Shown here: piece by piece, positions 1 through 11,717 of the stretch | Numbering within the stretch: the stretch's first letter is position 1 | Layout: each line of letters begins with the position of its first letter | NCBI RefSeq assembly: GCF_024679095.1 | Contig: NC_066518.1 | Location: 13,093,857-13,157,856, forward strand | Direction: 5' to 3' | Source of the DNA: Eriocheir sinensis | Lineage: Eukaryota; Arthropoda; Malacostraca; Decapoda; Varunidae | DNA length: 64,000 bases | Made by a program: the position numbers and the translations under genes | The notes under the pieces: generated by a model | Database searches by the model: none | What the model was told of the DNA's origin: nothing | What the model saw: only the letters and a program-made list of their open reading frames with translations

Positions 1-199
1 GGAGGAAAGGGAGGGAGAGAGGGAGGAATGGAGGGAAGTCTATGGAGAGAAAGGTCTAAGTGTTTGTCAACCTTGTATGTATATTTATCTCTTATTCCTT
101 TTATCATACAGAGAGAGAGAGAGAGAGAATAATATGGACTCCCTTCCGCATTAGGAATCTTTACCTCTCTTGTCAACCATATTTACTTAGGCCTACTTG

Positions 200-200
<1 letters not shown>
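1..200. other. Purine-rich and short GA repeat DNA
   Basis: The stretch starts with a GGGA-rich tract and carries a short (GA)n run near 111-128. No open frame or RNA gene is visible. Confidence 0.6.
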
Positions 201-234
<34 letters not shown>

Positions 235-530
235 CTTATTTTTCTTCTTATTGTCTATCATCCTACTTTTTTTTCTTCTTTTATCTTCCTTCTCTTTTTC
301 CCTTTTTCCTTTTTCCTTTTTCTCTAGCATCTTTTGCTCTTCTTTTTCTTCCTCCTCCTTTCTCCCTATTCATTTTTCACTCCTACTTCTCCTGTTCCTC
401 CTCTTCCTCTTCCTCCTTCTGCTCCTCCTTTTCCTCCTCTCACCTCTTCCTTTTCTTCCTCCTCTCTCCTCTTTCCATCACCCAAAGTCTTCTCTGATTT
501 CCAATAGTTTATAAAATCTCAGTTTCGCCT
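201..530. repeat. (TC)n array followed by a polypyrimidine tract
   Basis: A (TC)15 array at about 201-230 runs into roughly 300 bp of almost pure C/T on the plus strand. The 105-residue open frame across it encodes only Ser, Leu, Phe and Pro. That is the signature of pyrimidine DNA and not of a gene. Confidence 0.85.
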
Positions 531-1050
531 CCTCTTCTTCACCGCCTTGTCTTACCTGCTTGATGCTAGCGACACTGACAACACTTGCATAATCAAACGT
601 TTGCTGCTCCTCTTACAAACGTTTTTCAAGGCCAGGGAGGACCTACGGCGGGTTGTCATGAGTGTTTGTCAAGTTCACGGCGCGGAAGCCTTGCAAAACT
701 ACCGCCAGGCTTAGGAAACCACCCATGGAAACCTCATGACAACTACGAGAAACCCTTTTGCAATAGATGGACTAAGGCTTCGAAGAGCTTGATAATATGG
801 ACCCACCTTCCCCCCTTACACCTACCTCAAGACTTGGCACTCCTCTTTGGCACTCTTCAGCTCTTAAGCCCCTTGCCGACGCCGCCACACCCTTGGTATA
901 ACGGGGAACATACCTTTTGGCCTTCCGCCGGCGCTCAAAGACTCCACGTAATACTGCAAGCGCGAAGGACCGTTTGTGTTAGATGTTAAAGGAAATGTAA
1001 AAACAGAAATTGCATGCTTGGTGTGTTTTCTTTCCATTTCCCGGGACGGA
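531..1050. other. Unique-looking non-repetitive DNA, no gene assigned
   Basis: Base composition is balanced and no tandem pattern is visible. A 134-residue plus-strand frame (585-989) has a mixed amino-acid composition, but I recognise no domain, signal peptide or family motif. It could be chance or a fragment of an exon or transposon. I leave it unassigned. Confidence 0.4.
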
Positions 1051-1057
1051 GAATTGG

Positions 1058-1168
<111 letters not shown>

Positions 1169-1283
1169 GGTTGAGGATTTAAAGTGAAAAGAGAAACTCA
1201 ATTTTGACACCTTTTAACAATTTGCGGGGTCAGGGAAAGGAGAGGCTTGATAACTTACTAACTCTGCCTCGTGACTGTTGCAC

Positions 1284-1380
1284 CAGGGTTGGAAAAAATC
1301 AAGATTTTTTCTAGATTTATTCTATTTAAATCGATTTTTTTTTATTTATTTAAATCGATTTTTTTATTTAAATGTTTTTT
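1284..1380 (+). mobile_element. Possible hAT-type transposon end (solo)
   Basis: The segment starts with CAGGGTTGGAAAAAATC and continues with repeated AAATCGATTTTTT blocks. A CAGGGTT-like terminus followed by ATCGATTT-rich DNA is typical of hAT transposon ends in animals. No matching inverted AACCCTG end is visible in the next several kb, so this would be a solo or truncated end. An ordinary AT-rich tract with a chance CAGGG is the main alternative. Confidence 0.35.
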
Positions 1381-1844
1381 TCTGCATTAATGCTTGTTTG
1401 TTTCCACTGATTATTTGTTTCAATCTTATGAGGCTTTTTGAGGCCCTACGAGGCATATGATCCTCTCCTCCTCTCCTCTGTATGATGCACTTTCCTTTTT
1501 CTTCTGTATTTTTCTGTTTCTCACTTTCCTTCTCCATTTCTTCTTTTCAATTATATTCTTTCAGTCTCTCCTCCTACATGATGCGCTTCTCTTTCGCTTT
1601 CCGCTCTATTTCTTAATGGAAGGGAAAGGAAAAGGAAAGAGGAAGTGGAGGCGAGGAGGTGAAAGACAGGCAGGCAGGTTGTATGTGTATATATATTTTT
1701 GACTCACTCTCATACCGGCAGTCTTGCTTCATAACAAAAATACCTCGGGGTCTGTGTGCCGTGATGCCTCCTCACATTTTAGAAAGACACTGACACGCGC
1801 GGGTGAATCCAGGAGAGAAACGATGAATGACTCCATGCTGCTGT

Positions 1845-1875
<31 letters not shown>

Positions 1876-2271
1876 ATCTTGTTTCTCTTTGTCTCAGTGT
1901 TTCGTTTTCTTTCTTTCTCTCTTTCTCTCAGTTGTCTCTTTCTTTCTCTTTCTATTTGCTTTTTGTGTTATACTTTATGATGTTTTGTTTGTGTTTATCG
2001 TTTCTTTCTTTCTCGTCTTTCTTCTCCAGTCTTTTTTTTTTATTTATCTAACGTTTTTACATCAGTGATTTTTTTTATTAACTTTTTTTTTTTTTTTTTG
2101 TGTGTATTTTTTTTCCCTTCTCTTCTCGTCTGGTTTCTCATGATTTTAACTTTTTCCTTTCTCTTTTCATTCTTTCTACTTCAATCTTTTATCCTCCCGT
2201 TTTTATTTCAGTGATCTTCATAACCTTGCATTTTAACTCTTTATTTTTGTTCCCCCCCCCCCCCCTTTTTT

Positions 2272-2311
<40 letters not shown>

Positions 2312-2720
2312 GTTTATTCCTTTCGTTTGGTTTCTCTCATCATTTTCCTGTTTTATTTTATTCTCTTCCTTCTTCTAGTGTTTTACCCACTGCTGTTTAC
2401 CTCTGCTCTTCATCACTTTTCATTTGAACTCTATTGATTTTTGTTGCCTCTGTGTGTATTTTAGTAATTTATCTTTTCTTACCATTTTCGTTTTTCTTCT
2501 CTTTTCTTCCTGTTTTTTTCTTCTTCAATCTTTTATTCTCATTTTTTATGTCATTCCGCTTCATAAATTTTCAATTCATTTGAACTCGTTATTTGTGTTG
2601 TCTTTTTTTTTCGTCCTTTCTTCCTCGTCATCAGTTTTTCTTTACTTTCTTTTCTCTCGATCGCCAAAATTAACTTTCCGCCGAGGAAGTCGCCCTGATT
2701 TCCCTTCTCGCTGTGACGAC
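1845..2720. repeat. Long T/C-rich tract with CT, T, C and GT runs
   Basis: The region is strongly T- and C-rich on the plus strand. It contains (CT)n near 1845-1872, poly-C at 2252-2265 followed by poly-T, and (GT)n at 2277-2308. Open frames here give Phe/Leu/Ser-rich peptides with no domain features. Confidence 0.8.
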
Positions 2721-2731
2721 GCTCACACACA

Positions 2732-2732
<1 letters not shown>

Positions 2733-2794
<62 letters not shown>

Positions 2795-2801
2795 CCCCCC
2801 T
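2733..2801. repeat. (CT)n microsatellite with poly-C end
   Basis: A short CA run passes into about 60 bp of CT and ends in C9. Compound dinucleotide array. Confidence 0.95.
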
Positions 2802-2983
2802 GACTCCATTTTGTATCAATCAGTCTCTGAGTGATTTGTTCTTTGTTGTCGACGTGTTATCAAACGCACTCAGTTTTCATCAGCGTGTAATATGATTTTT
2901 TTTTTTTTTTAGTTTTTTATTAATATTATGTTTTTTTTAATTATTTGATAATTTAAGTTGAAACACAATTATTCTGTTACTCT

Positions 2984-2985
<2 letters not shown>

Positions 2986-3068
<83 letters not shown>

Positions 3069-3087
3069 TTTTCCAATTATACTTATA

Positions 3088-3161
<74 letters not shown>
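2986..3161. repeat. Compound (GT)n-(GA)n-(CT)n microsatellite
   Basis: About 70 bp of GT with one CT interruption near 3028 is followed by a short GA run (3055-3068), a 23-bp AT-rich spacer, and about 70 bp of CT (3092-3161). The GA and CT runs are mutually complementary and could fold back. Confidence 0.97.
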
Positions 3162-3164
<3 letters not shown>

Positions 3165-3242
3165 GACGGTTTCTTGACCTTTCTGATTGACTCCACCTGA
3201 AGAAAAGTAAACGGAGTAAAGGTGTTGTGCTATATACCAAGA

Positions 3243-3290
3243 CGGAGGAGGAGGAGGAGGAGGAGGAGGAGGAGGAAGAGGAGGAGTCGG
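3243..3290. repeat. (GGA)n trinucleotide tract
   Basis: About 15 GGA units with one GAA interruption on the plus strand. Confidence 0.92.
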
Positions 3291-3436
3291 GTGGCCTCGA
3301 GGGGCAGGTGGTTTGTAATTTCTGTGGCGCCGAGATGCAACGAACAATTTGAAGTGTTTATAGCGTGAGACAAACGCGAAGGAAGTCATGTGTTACTGCT
3401 GAAGGAAATTGCCCGGGTGGTTACTGAGAGGCTGAA

Positions 3437-3474
3437 CACTAACCGCTGTATTTTTTTCTCTTCCACAGGTAAGC
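3437..3474 (+). promoter_or_regulatory. Candidate recursive splice site (ratchet point) 1
   Basis: The plus strand carries a branch-point-like CACTAAC (3437-3443), a pyrimidine tract (3449-3464), the acceptor CACAG ending at 3468, and directly abutting it a donor GTAAGC (3469-3474). The branch A to AG distance is about 26 nt, which is normal. A zero-length-exon acceptor/donor pair is the hallmark of recursive splicing in long arthropod introns. A real exon starting at 3469, or chance in pyrimidine-rich DNA, are the alternatives. Confidence 0.45.
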
Positions 3475-4540
3475 CGCCGAGACGGGCCTCCCTCCCCCCC
3501 TCCCCGCGCACAAGGTAGCAGGGTCGGTCAGGTAGGGCGGAAGGATTACATTGTAGTTAACGAAGAGGATTTGCATAATTCCCCCGCTAGGGCCGAGCCT
3601 CCACGGACTGGAAACGGTGCAGCGCCATGTGTTAAGGGTGGAGGGCGGGGTGGAAGGGGGCTGTGTTATCCACCTCAGGGACGGCAGGAGTGCGGTTTTA
3701 TGGTGTGTGTGGCTGGGAGTGAACCTTTTGTGTGTTGATGCAGGAACCGGCGGGCACTCAGGCGGGGGAATGGAAGAGCCACTAAACTGATGAAGGATTT
3801 CCTCTGTCTCTCCGGGCGGGCTGCGGGCTGACTGCTGCTTGCCGCCTGGATGGATGGAAGTGCGGATAGAGAAATGGGCGGATGATTGTGCGGCTGACAG
3901 GCTGGATGGCGGCCACGTAATTACACGAATGAATGATTAGCTGGCTGGCGCGGCGGGTTACGGGGCTGTTTAGCTGGCATCCCCGGAGGCTGCCCGGCTT
4001 GTTCACCGCTTCCTGCTACGTGCATTGATTATTGCCGGCCGACTGACTGGCTGCAAGGGTGATTGACTGACGTGGCAGGAAGCAGCCGGCCGCCGCTCCC
4101 TGCTGGACTAGTTACCTTCCGCCATGATTGCTGACTGACTGCCTGACTCACTGAACCCTTGACTGACTGATTGACTGATTGAAGCGGCCCGAGCCTTGTA
4201 TGGTGGGCTGGCTGGCGGAGGCTTGCCCGGGAGGCTTGTAATCTGCACATGTTCTCGTTACTGCAGAGTTGTGTGGCGTCTCCTGCTCCTCCTGCTCGGT
4301 CTCAGGCTCTCCCTCGCCTTTCACACACGCTTTACTCGCCTCGTTTTCCTGCCACTCTCAAACACGTTGTGGCTTCGTCCTCAAAAGTTGTATTGAGAAG
4401 TTTAATTTGTCTGAAAGGTTTAAGATAATTTGCTTTTTTAGTTAAATGATAAAGGAATTTCAGCTGCAGAACATACCTGCAGCTGCATCATAAATAAACA
4501 AAGGTATATGTACATAATAATTTAAAGTTTATTCATTTAT
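3475..4540. other. Unique DNA with degenerate GACT/GCTG tetranucleotides
   Basis: Balanced, mostly non-repetitive sequence. From about 3950 to 4200 it drifts into degenerate GGCTG/GACTGATT repeats. I see no conserved coding frame and no RNA gene. Confidence 0.55.
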
Positions 4541-4596
4541 TTATTTACTTATATATTTATACGCACACATGCATACCTGTCTCCTTCTTTTCCTCC

Positions 4597-4692
4597 TTCC
4601 CCTCCTCTACCTCCTCCTCCTCCTCCTCCTCTTCTTTTTGTACTCTCTTCACCTCTTTCTTCTGCCTCCTCCTCCTCCTCCTCCTACTCCTA
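4597..4692. repeat. (CCT)n-rich tract
   Basis: Two blocks of CCT trinucleotides separated by a short pyrimidine-rich spacer. It is followed by a GGGGC-rich minisatellite-like run near 4727-4767. Confidence 0.88.
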
Positions 4693-4899
4693 CTTAAGCC
4701 AATGAGACAGAGGAGAGAATGGAGACGGGGCGTGGGGCGGGGCGGGGCTGGGACGGGGCGGGGCAGGCTGCCTTGGTCACGCTCACCTGCGCTCACCTCA
4801 CCTTGCCTCATTAATTACCTGCCGCTGACAAAAACTCCTCGTCGCTGTGTCGCCTTCACGCCGCCACACGCACCCACAAAAAAGATGAAAAAAAACGGC

Positions 4900-5093
4900 T
4901 GAGTACTATTCCCTGGAGCTACTTGAGAAATGGAGAGAAAAAAAAAGCTTAGGACGGGAGAGGGGAAGGATGAGAGGGAGGATTGATGAAGTAGGGAATA
5001 AGGGAAATATAGAAAAGAAGAGGAGAAGGAAGAAGAGAGAGAGGAGGGAGAGAGCTCAGAATGGAATGAGAAGCGAATATAGGAAAAGGTTCA

Positions 5094-5175
<82 letters not shown>

Positions 5176-5230
5176 TATATACAAAAAAAAAGCCTTCTAA
5201 ATTACATCTCTTCTCGCCTTATTAACTCGA
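4900..5230. repeat. Purine tract ending in a (GA)n array
   Basis: A degenerate AGGA/GAAG tract leads into an uninterrupted (GA)38 array at about 5097-5173. Confidence 0.95.
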
Positions 5231-5259
5231 TGTGGGTAAGTTAATAAAGGCCTCATTGC

Positions 5260-5615
5260 CACAAGACGTCCCCTTCCCCCACGCCCCGCCTTTGCCTTCC
5301 TCCCCCTTTACCTCCCTCCCTCTCTATTCTCCCGCCTTCTCTCTATCCCTCTTTTTTTTTTCATACCCTCCTCTCCTGCAAGATTTTCTCCTCCTCCTCC
5401 TCCTTCTCTTACATCTCTACCTTACTTTACTCTTGCCTAAAATTTCTCTCCTCCTCCTCTTGCATCTCCCGTTCTTTCCTTCTATATTCCATTCCCTCCT
5501 TTCCCACTTAAATCTTCTCTCCCTCCCCTTTCCTCTCTCCCGTACTTACCTCCCCTCTTTCCTATTCTCTAGTCTTGCCATCCTTACTCCCCCCTTCCCC
5601 AATCTCCAAGTGTTC
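5260..5615. repeat. Polypyrimidine low-complexity tract
   Basis: Almost pure C/T on the plus strand. The 137-residue frame across it is Leu/Pro/Ser-rich and not gene-like. Confidence 0.8.
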
Positions 5616-5743
5616 TTTGGTTGGGGAGGGAAGAAGAGGGAGTAAGGAAGGGGAGGGTGGCTGGGAGGGAAGAAATCAGGTATAGTTCAAGTATTGTCAA
5701 TAAATGTCATGTTATCATCGACTGTTTATTCTTTTTATCTGGT

Positions 5744-5746
<3 letters not shown>

Positions 5747-5802
<56 letters not shown>
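5747..5802. repeat. (CT)n microsatellite
   Basis: About 28 uninterrupted CT units. Confidence 0.97.
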
Positions 5803-5804
<2 letters not shown>

Positions 5805-5877
5805 GCGCGCGCACACTCCTTTGTTCATGCGACTTAAAGCAAATATCCAACGAAGCGATGACAATACCTGTGTCGGA

Positions 5878-5942
5878 CCGGGAATAAACAGACAGATAAA
5901 CAGACGGGCGGACGGACAGACAGACGGACACAAAGGACACGA
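5878..5942. repeat. Degenerate ACAG/ACGG tetranucleotide tract
   Basis: Alternating ACAG, ATAA and ACGG units. It is followed at 5981-5998 by an A run. Confidence 0.7.
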
Positions 5943-6189
5943 CCAGACGAAGACACGTGGACATCAAATTCCTCGACAAGGTAAAAAAAAAAAAAAAAAG
6001 AGGATATCAGCATAGCGGTGAACGAAGACAGAAATAACAAACAAATATAGATAAATTCATAAATAAATAAATATGTAAGTAAATAAATACTCTTACATGG
6101 CTCGAAATAGACATACTAATGAACCTTAACGACGCTTTGGTAAATAAGGGACAGACCGACGTAAATAGAACGAAGAAAAAATAATGTTA

Positions 6190-6193
<4 letters not shown>

Positions 6194-6229
<36 letters not shown>

Positions 6230-6258
6230 TAATAATAATAACAATAATGATGATAATT
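6194..6258. repeat. (AAT)n microsatellite
   Basis: About 15 AAT units with GAT and AAC variants at the edges. Confidence 0.92.
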
Positions 6259-6339
6259 GTAGTAGTTATTTGCATTTAGGTTGAGTAGCTAAAAGTAAAC
6301 TGTCAGGTGCAAAAGAACAGAAAAATCGAGAACGCATTA

Positions 6340-7456
6340 GTAAGATTTTTGTATTTATTTTTGTATTTATTTTTGTATTTATTTATTTATTTATTTTTTT
6401 TGTTGTTGTTGTTATTTCACGTGTTCTGAGTCAGCTGTTTTTTACACTCGATACTATTGTTTTCTTTTTCTTTAGCAATGGAATAGTTTTTTGTTTAATT
6501 TTTCGTTCTTTAGCCTTCTCTTTTTTTGTGTGTGTGTGTATCCGTTCCCTATTTTTTGTACCTTTTTATTTTTATTATCCGTTTCATTTTGTGTTGGGTA
6601 CTATTTTTCCTTCTCTGACCTTTTCTTTTGTATGTGGGTGTGGGTGTTCGTTCCCTATTTTTTGTACCTCTTCTTTTTGTCATCTATTTTTTCCTTTTTT
6701 TTATTTGTATTGCGTATCTTCCTCCGTTTTTCCTTCCTCTCGTTTTTCTTTCCTAGTTTCATTTTGTTTCGGGTATTACTTTCCTTTTTTATGTTTGTTT
6801 GCCTTTTAACACAGCTCATTTTTCTGCTCACGCCCCATTTTCTTCATTGCCAATTTCGTTACCGTACGCTACATTTCCTTCAGCGACAGAATACATATAT
6901 TTCTACCACCACCGCCACCACCACCACCATCACTACCACCATCACTACCACCACCACCACCCCTACTAACACCACCACCATTCCTTTTTTCCTAGTATTC
7001 TTCCCCGCGATCCATTTCCTTTTCCTTTTTTTTTTTTTTCATTATTCAATCCTCTCTTGTAATACCTTGTTTGACTCGCTCCATTTCTTCTCAATTTCTC
7101 TTTTTTTTATTTTCCATCTTTATTTATATCACTTTTCAGGTTTTGCAGAATTGTGTTTGTTTACATCACGCTTCGTCTCCTTTCTTTCTTTTTTCTCTTT
7201 TTCTATAATTATTTTTTTCTTATTATTATCAACGTCACATTTACGCTTCTCCTTTCTCTTCTTTTCATCTCATTACTTTTATTTGTTCCCCTCTTCTTCC
7301 CCTCCTTTTCTTTGTGACGTCGTTAGCTGCATCATTGTCCTTATCATCATCATCATCATCATCATTCATATCATCATTGTCATCTTTTTATCATCACTAC
7401 CTCAACTTCAATTACTACTACCACTATCATTGCCTACTAGCAGCATCACTACCACC

Positions 7457-7488
<32 letters not shown>

Positions 7489-7540
7489 CCCAGCCATCCC
7501 TACCACCACCACCATAAGTAACCAGGGACAAGGGACAAGG
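6340..7540. repeat. T-rich tract with ATTT, ACC, ATC and ACT repeats
   Basis: T-rich DNA with a duplicated segment near 6528-6670 (TTCCCTATTTTTTGTACC occurs twice, about 116 bp apart), an ACC-rich tract at 6903-6982, an ATC tract at 7340-7395 and an ACC/ACT tract at 7450-7515. The 351-residue frame 6491-7546 is Phe/Leu/Thr-rich low-complexity and I do not call it a gene. Confidence 0.75.
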
Positions 7541-7891
7541 AGATAAGGCGGTAGGAAGGCAGGGAAGGAAGGAAGGGAGTGGATGGGTCTGGGGTGGCTT
7601 TGGTGGCTGCCTGAGAGGGTTCTTAAACGCGGAGTGATGCATGAACGAATTTTGCCAGTGTAAACTCAATTTGGCCGCCATGCCGGACAAAAATGGCCCG
7701 GGTAATGAGATCCATATTTCTACGTCTCGAGGAAAATTGTCTGCTCATCCGTGAATGTGGTCAGGAAGGAAGGAGGGAGGGAAGGAGGCGAGGTGAGGAG
7801 GACCCGAGGAAAATATTGAGTAGGAGAAGATGAATGGCGTGAGAGATGATGCGGAGGAGGAGTTTGAGGATGAATACGGGAACGAGGGGCA

Positions 7892-7895
<4 letters not shown>
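7541..7895. other. Unique DNA with degenerate GGAA repeats
   Basis: Mixed-composition sequence interrupted by GGAAGGGA tracts at 7560-7580 and 7765-7800. No gene is recognised. Confidence 0.5.
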
Positions 7896-8187
<292 letters not shown>

Positions 8188-8219
8188 AACACGATATGAA
8201 GAAGCTTTACATATCACAT

Positions 8220-8533
8220 CAGTTTACCTTTTCCTCATTTTTTTCCTTTTCTTTCCGTGCGTGTTCTCATTAGAATTCCCCGAAGTGGGCTTGAAGGGAA
8301 GGGACCGTGCAACCAAGGGCGTCCAGGCGAGCCCCTCAAACTGGCGGAGCAATGCGTCATTCCGCGTGTTGTAATTTATTGAGGCACGATTCATCCATCA
8401 CACTCAATGCTGGTGGTAGTGGTGGTGGTGGTGGTTGGGGGTAGGGGGTGGTGTAGTGGGGGTGGGCGGTGTTATTTTGTTGGTGTTCTTGTTTGTCTTG
8501 TTGCTCTTTTTTTGTCGTCATCGTTTGTCTTCG
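8220..8533. other. Unique DNA ending in a GGT-rich tract
   Basis: Non-repetitive sequence to about 8405, then GGT/GGTGG-rich DNA to about 8480. No gene is recognised. Confidence 0.5.
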
Positions 8534-8536
8534 TTA
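8534..8536 (+). repeat. TTA target-site duplication, left
   Basis: It matches the TTA at 8792-8794 on the other side of the MITE. A 3-bp match alone is weak evidence, but it falls exactly at the inverted-repeat boundaries. Confidence 0.7.
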
Positions 8537-8791
8537 AGGGGCTATTACACTGGGCAAATTTTCCGTGGATCTTCATTCAAACCATGATTTCCGCTGGCGT
8601 GGTTCTCATATATCCGTGGTTTTCTGATGTGTCCAGGATCTTCCAAAGCTGCAGTAGATTTCACCGAAGGACGACGGTATTACTCACCATCATCAGCAGC
8701 AGCAATAACAAGAAACAAATGAAAACCACGCCAGCGGAAATCGTGGTTTGACTGAAGATCCACGGAAAATTTGCCCAGTGTAATAGCCCCT
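8537..8791. mobile_element. Complete 255-bp MITE, PIF/Harbinger-like
   Basis: The two ends are inverted copies of about 68-73 bp differing at only two or three positions; both start AGGGGCTATTACACTGGGC. They flank a non-coding ~110-bp core. The element is bracketed by the trinucleotide TTA on both sides (8534-8536 and 8792-8794), which fits the 3-bp TWA target duplication of the PIF/Harbinger superfamily. It encodes no transposase, so it would be non-autonomous. The near-identity of the ends suggests fairly recent movement. The superfamily call rests on the target duplication and end structure only. Confidence 0.85.
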
Positions 8792-8794
8792 TTA

Positions 8795-9690
8795 TTTATA
8801 GAGGTGGTGACTGGTGGTGGTGGTGGTGTTTTGGCGTTTTTGGTTATCTTGGTTCTGTTCTTTTTGGGATCATCATCTTTTTCTTCTCTTCCTCTTCGAT
8901 ATCTACTCTTTTTTTCATCGTCTTCATCATCTAACACGAGGAGAGTATCAAAACGTTCTACCACTGAGATTAAGACTAAGTTCAATCTGGTTTTGGCGTC
9001 TCTACTCTTGGATTATTCTGTTATTGTTTGTTTAGACTTTAGAGGGACGGCATGTCTCGGGTATTATTGTTTGTAAATGCCTAACCAAGAAAGAGGGCAT
9101 CAAAACAACACCGGAATGAAAAATATGATCAATCTGTTTTAAGTATCTTTCCTTTGGCATTATTATTGTTCATTAATCTGTTTTATCATTTTTCTACGTT
9201 TTTATTTTCATAGTCGTGTGGCGGGTCGCACTGCGTTTCCTCATTAAGTTGTTGTCAGCTCTTGGTCTGTTGTCTGTCTCTCCGTCTGCCGCCTTTACCT
9301 TGAAACAAAGAAAGTACTCGGGTCGTCTGCGTCAGGTGGGAGGTTGGGGTGGGCGGCAGTGAGGAAGGGGGTAGAGGTGATGCGAGGTGAGGTGAGGGTG
9401 AAGCCAGGGGGAAAGAGGGTGGTGGGGGGGTGCAGCAGGGAGCGGAGGGAACAGGGGGCATGGCAGGAAGAGGCTGGGGTGGGAGGGGACAGGGAGAGGC
9501 AGGGGCGGGAGGAAGGGGGGTGTTCAGGAGGGGTATGGGGTCGGGGGTTGTTGCGTCACTGGTTCGTCCTTCTGGAGAGCCGTGGAAGCGAGTGTGTTGT
9601 TAATTGGGTGACGGTATAAGACTCTCGGACCCGGGCGGGATTAACAACAGGCTGCACGGGTCCGCCTGCCTCTATTTCCGCGGACTCTCA
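8795..9690. other. Unique DNA with a degenerate ~150-bp repeat and G-rich tract
   Basis: The segments around 8945-9050 and 9095-9190 share the order ATCAAAAC...ATCAATCTG/TTCAATCTGG...ATTATT..TTGTT and look like an old tandem duplication. From 9340 to 9560 the plus strand is rich in GGGG/GAGG runs. No gene is recognised. Confidence 0.45.
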
Positions 9691-9944
9691 AACACGGACT
9701 CATTCTCTCTCTTTCTTTCTCTCATATTTTCTCTTTTCCCTCCTTCTCGCTCTCAGTAATAATGAGCGAGGTAGATTGGTAAATAGATAGATAGAGTGAG
9801 TGAGTGAGTGAATGAGTGAGTGTGAGTGCAAGAGAAAGAAATAAAGTCGAGAAAAAGGAAGGAGAAGAAAATAAAGAGGAATAGAAGAGAAGAGAAAAGC
9901 CGCCACTGATGAAACATTCTACCTCGTCTCGTATTATGACAAGG

Positions 9945-9997
<53 letters not shown>
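9945..9997. repeat. (CA)n microsatellite
   Basis: About 26 CA units. It is preceded by GTGA tetranucleotides at 9797-9830. Confidence 0.97.
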
Positions 9998-9998
<1 letters not shown>

Positions 9999-10079
9999 AA
10001 CGGAAAAGGGGAGAAACGTTCAATAAAAAAAACGAAAACACACACAGAACTTTTAAAACCAAAGGACACGTAGGAAGAA

Positions 10080-10440
10080 CGAAAGAGGGTGAGAAGAAGA
10101 ATTGGAGGGAGAGAGAAAGAAAAAAACGGGAAAAGAAAAGACGAGACTAGGGAACAGAGGAAGGAGGAGGTGGGCGAGGAACAGGAGGAGGAGAGGAGAA
10201 GGGGCAGGTAGGGTCTCCCAGCTCAGGGCATTGCCATAAAACCAGGATGTTACGATGGCCGGCCGGAGATATTGCCGCGTCTCTCTGATTACTATAAATC
10301 CCCTTGTAACTACCTTTGCCTCACGTGTCTTCGGCGCAGGTCGAGGCAGCGGCGGCGGCGGAAACCTGGAAACCTGGAAATGCATGCAACAGAAACCCTA
10401 CTGGCTCATAACACGCATGACACTTATTTCTAACGGAGAT
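10080..10440. other. Purine tract then unique DNA
   Basis: The sequence is purine-rich to about 10200, then balanced and unique. It includes a short GGC run near 10347. No gene is recognised. Confidence 0.45.
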
Positions 10441-10449
10441 CAGTTATAT

Positions 10450-10925
10450 ATCAACGTGTATTAGTACGACGCTCCATAAGGCTGTTTTTCGTTACCTAAA
10501 ATACCCTTCGTTAATAATATGGCGAAGTCAGACCAGCAAGAGGCGGAAAGAAAGGAAACAGTAAAATCAAAGTCACGAAAAACACTCATGATACTTTTAG
10601 ATTTTGTTGGTCTGTTGGGCATCAATGTCTCTTATCTCTCTTCTATACTATAACGCTCCCTAAGGCCATATTCCGTCACCTAAAATACCTTACGTTAATA
10701 ATCTATCAAAGTGAGGGCAGTAAAAAGCGAGAAACAACAGAAACAGGGAAGTAATGTTAGTAGACGACATTTGATTACATGCGGGAGTTAGATGTCAATG
10801 TGTATTATATGTTTTCTATAGTAGGACGCTTTCTAAAGCCATATTTCGTCACCTAAAGTATCCTTCCTTATCAATATACCAAAATCAAAGCAGGAAAAAG
10901 CTGGAAAAACAAAAAACAAAAGAGC
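10450..10925 (+). repeat. Degenerate ~180-bp tandem repeat, 3 copies
   Basis: Each copy contains ACGCT(CC/TT), then TAAGGC or AAAGCC, then CGT(T/C)ACCTAAA and AATA(T/C)CTT. The ACGCT anchors lie at 10469, 10653 and 10826 (spacing 184 and 173). Copies have diverged substantially, so this is an old array. Confidence 0.75.
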
Positions 10926-11310
10926 AGTTAACAGCGACACCAACATCCCCTGCCGCCGCCGGAGGAGGAGGTGGTGTCTGCCCAGCCGGTGTGTACTCTG
11001 ATATTAAATTCGGCGCCGAATGACCACTGTAGTTGCGGCGTCAGGAATATATTGCCCAATAGATCTGTTAATCCCCGATACCTCCCAGTGAAGGGGTAAA
11101 ACACTTGAAAAATATATGGACACCTGCAGCTCTCCGTGTACTGGAGGGGAAAGCCTTTGTGCGTGTAATTCAGCAACGGGGAACAAAATTACACCTTTTT
11201 CAAAACCCTCGATATTAAGGTTATTAATGAAATTATTAATGGTTACTCGCGAAGCACAGAGGCGGATATTTAAACTTTCACGCTTTGTTCATCGAATTTC
11301 ACACCGAAGA
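10926..11310. other. Unique DNA, no gene assigned
   Basis: Balanced composition. Two overlapping minus-strand frames of 60 and 82 residues have mixed composition but no recognisable domain. Confidence 0.4.
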
Positions 11311-11317
11311 GAAGAGA

Positions 11318-11321
<4 letters not shown>

Positions 11322-11402
<81 letters not shown>
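11322..11402. repeat. (GA)n microsatellite
   Basis: About 39 GA units, introduced by GAAGA pentamers. Confidence 0.97.
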
Positions 11403-11404
<2 letters not shown>

Positions 11405-11538
11405 GAAATGAGAATTCGCGGTAATCGTAATGACGCCGGTGAGTGAGTCTTGATCGGAAGGCGTTTTTTATATAGAGTATTGAAGGGAATTTGACACTGG
11501 TATTTCTCGCATCTGGGTTTTGTATTTTTTTGTGATTT

Positions 11539-11644
<106 letters not shown>

Positions 11645-11717
11645 TGTTGGTGGTATGGAAGCTAAGTGCTGTGACATTTGATACATTTGATACCTTAATA
11701 TGACTTTGCCGCCTCCC

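Noticed and set aside
6491..7546. 351-residue plus-strand open frame
   Set aside because: Phe/Leu/Thr-rich translation of T-rich DNA plus ACC and ATC tracts; no domain and biased composition throughout.
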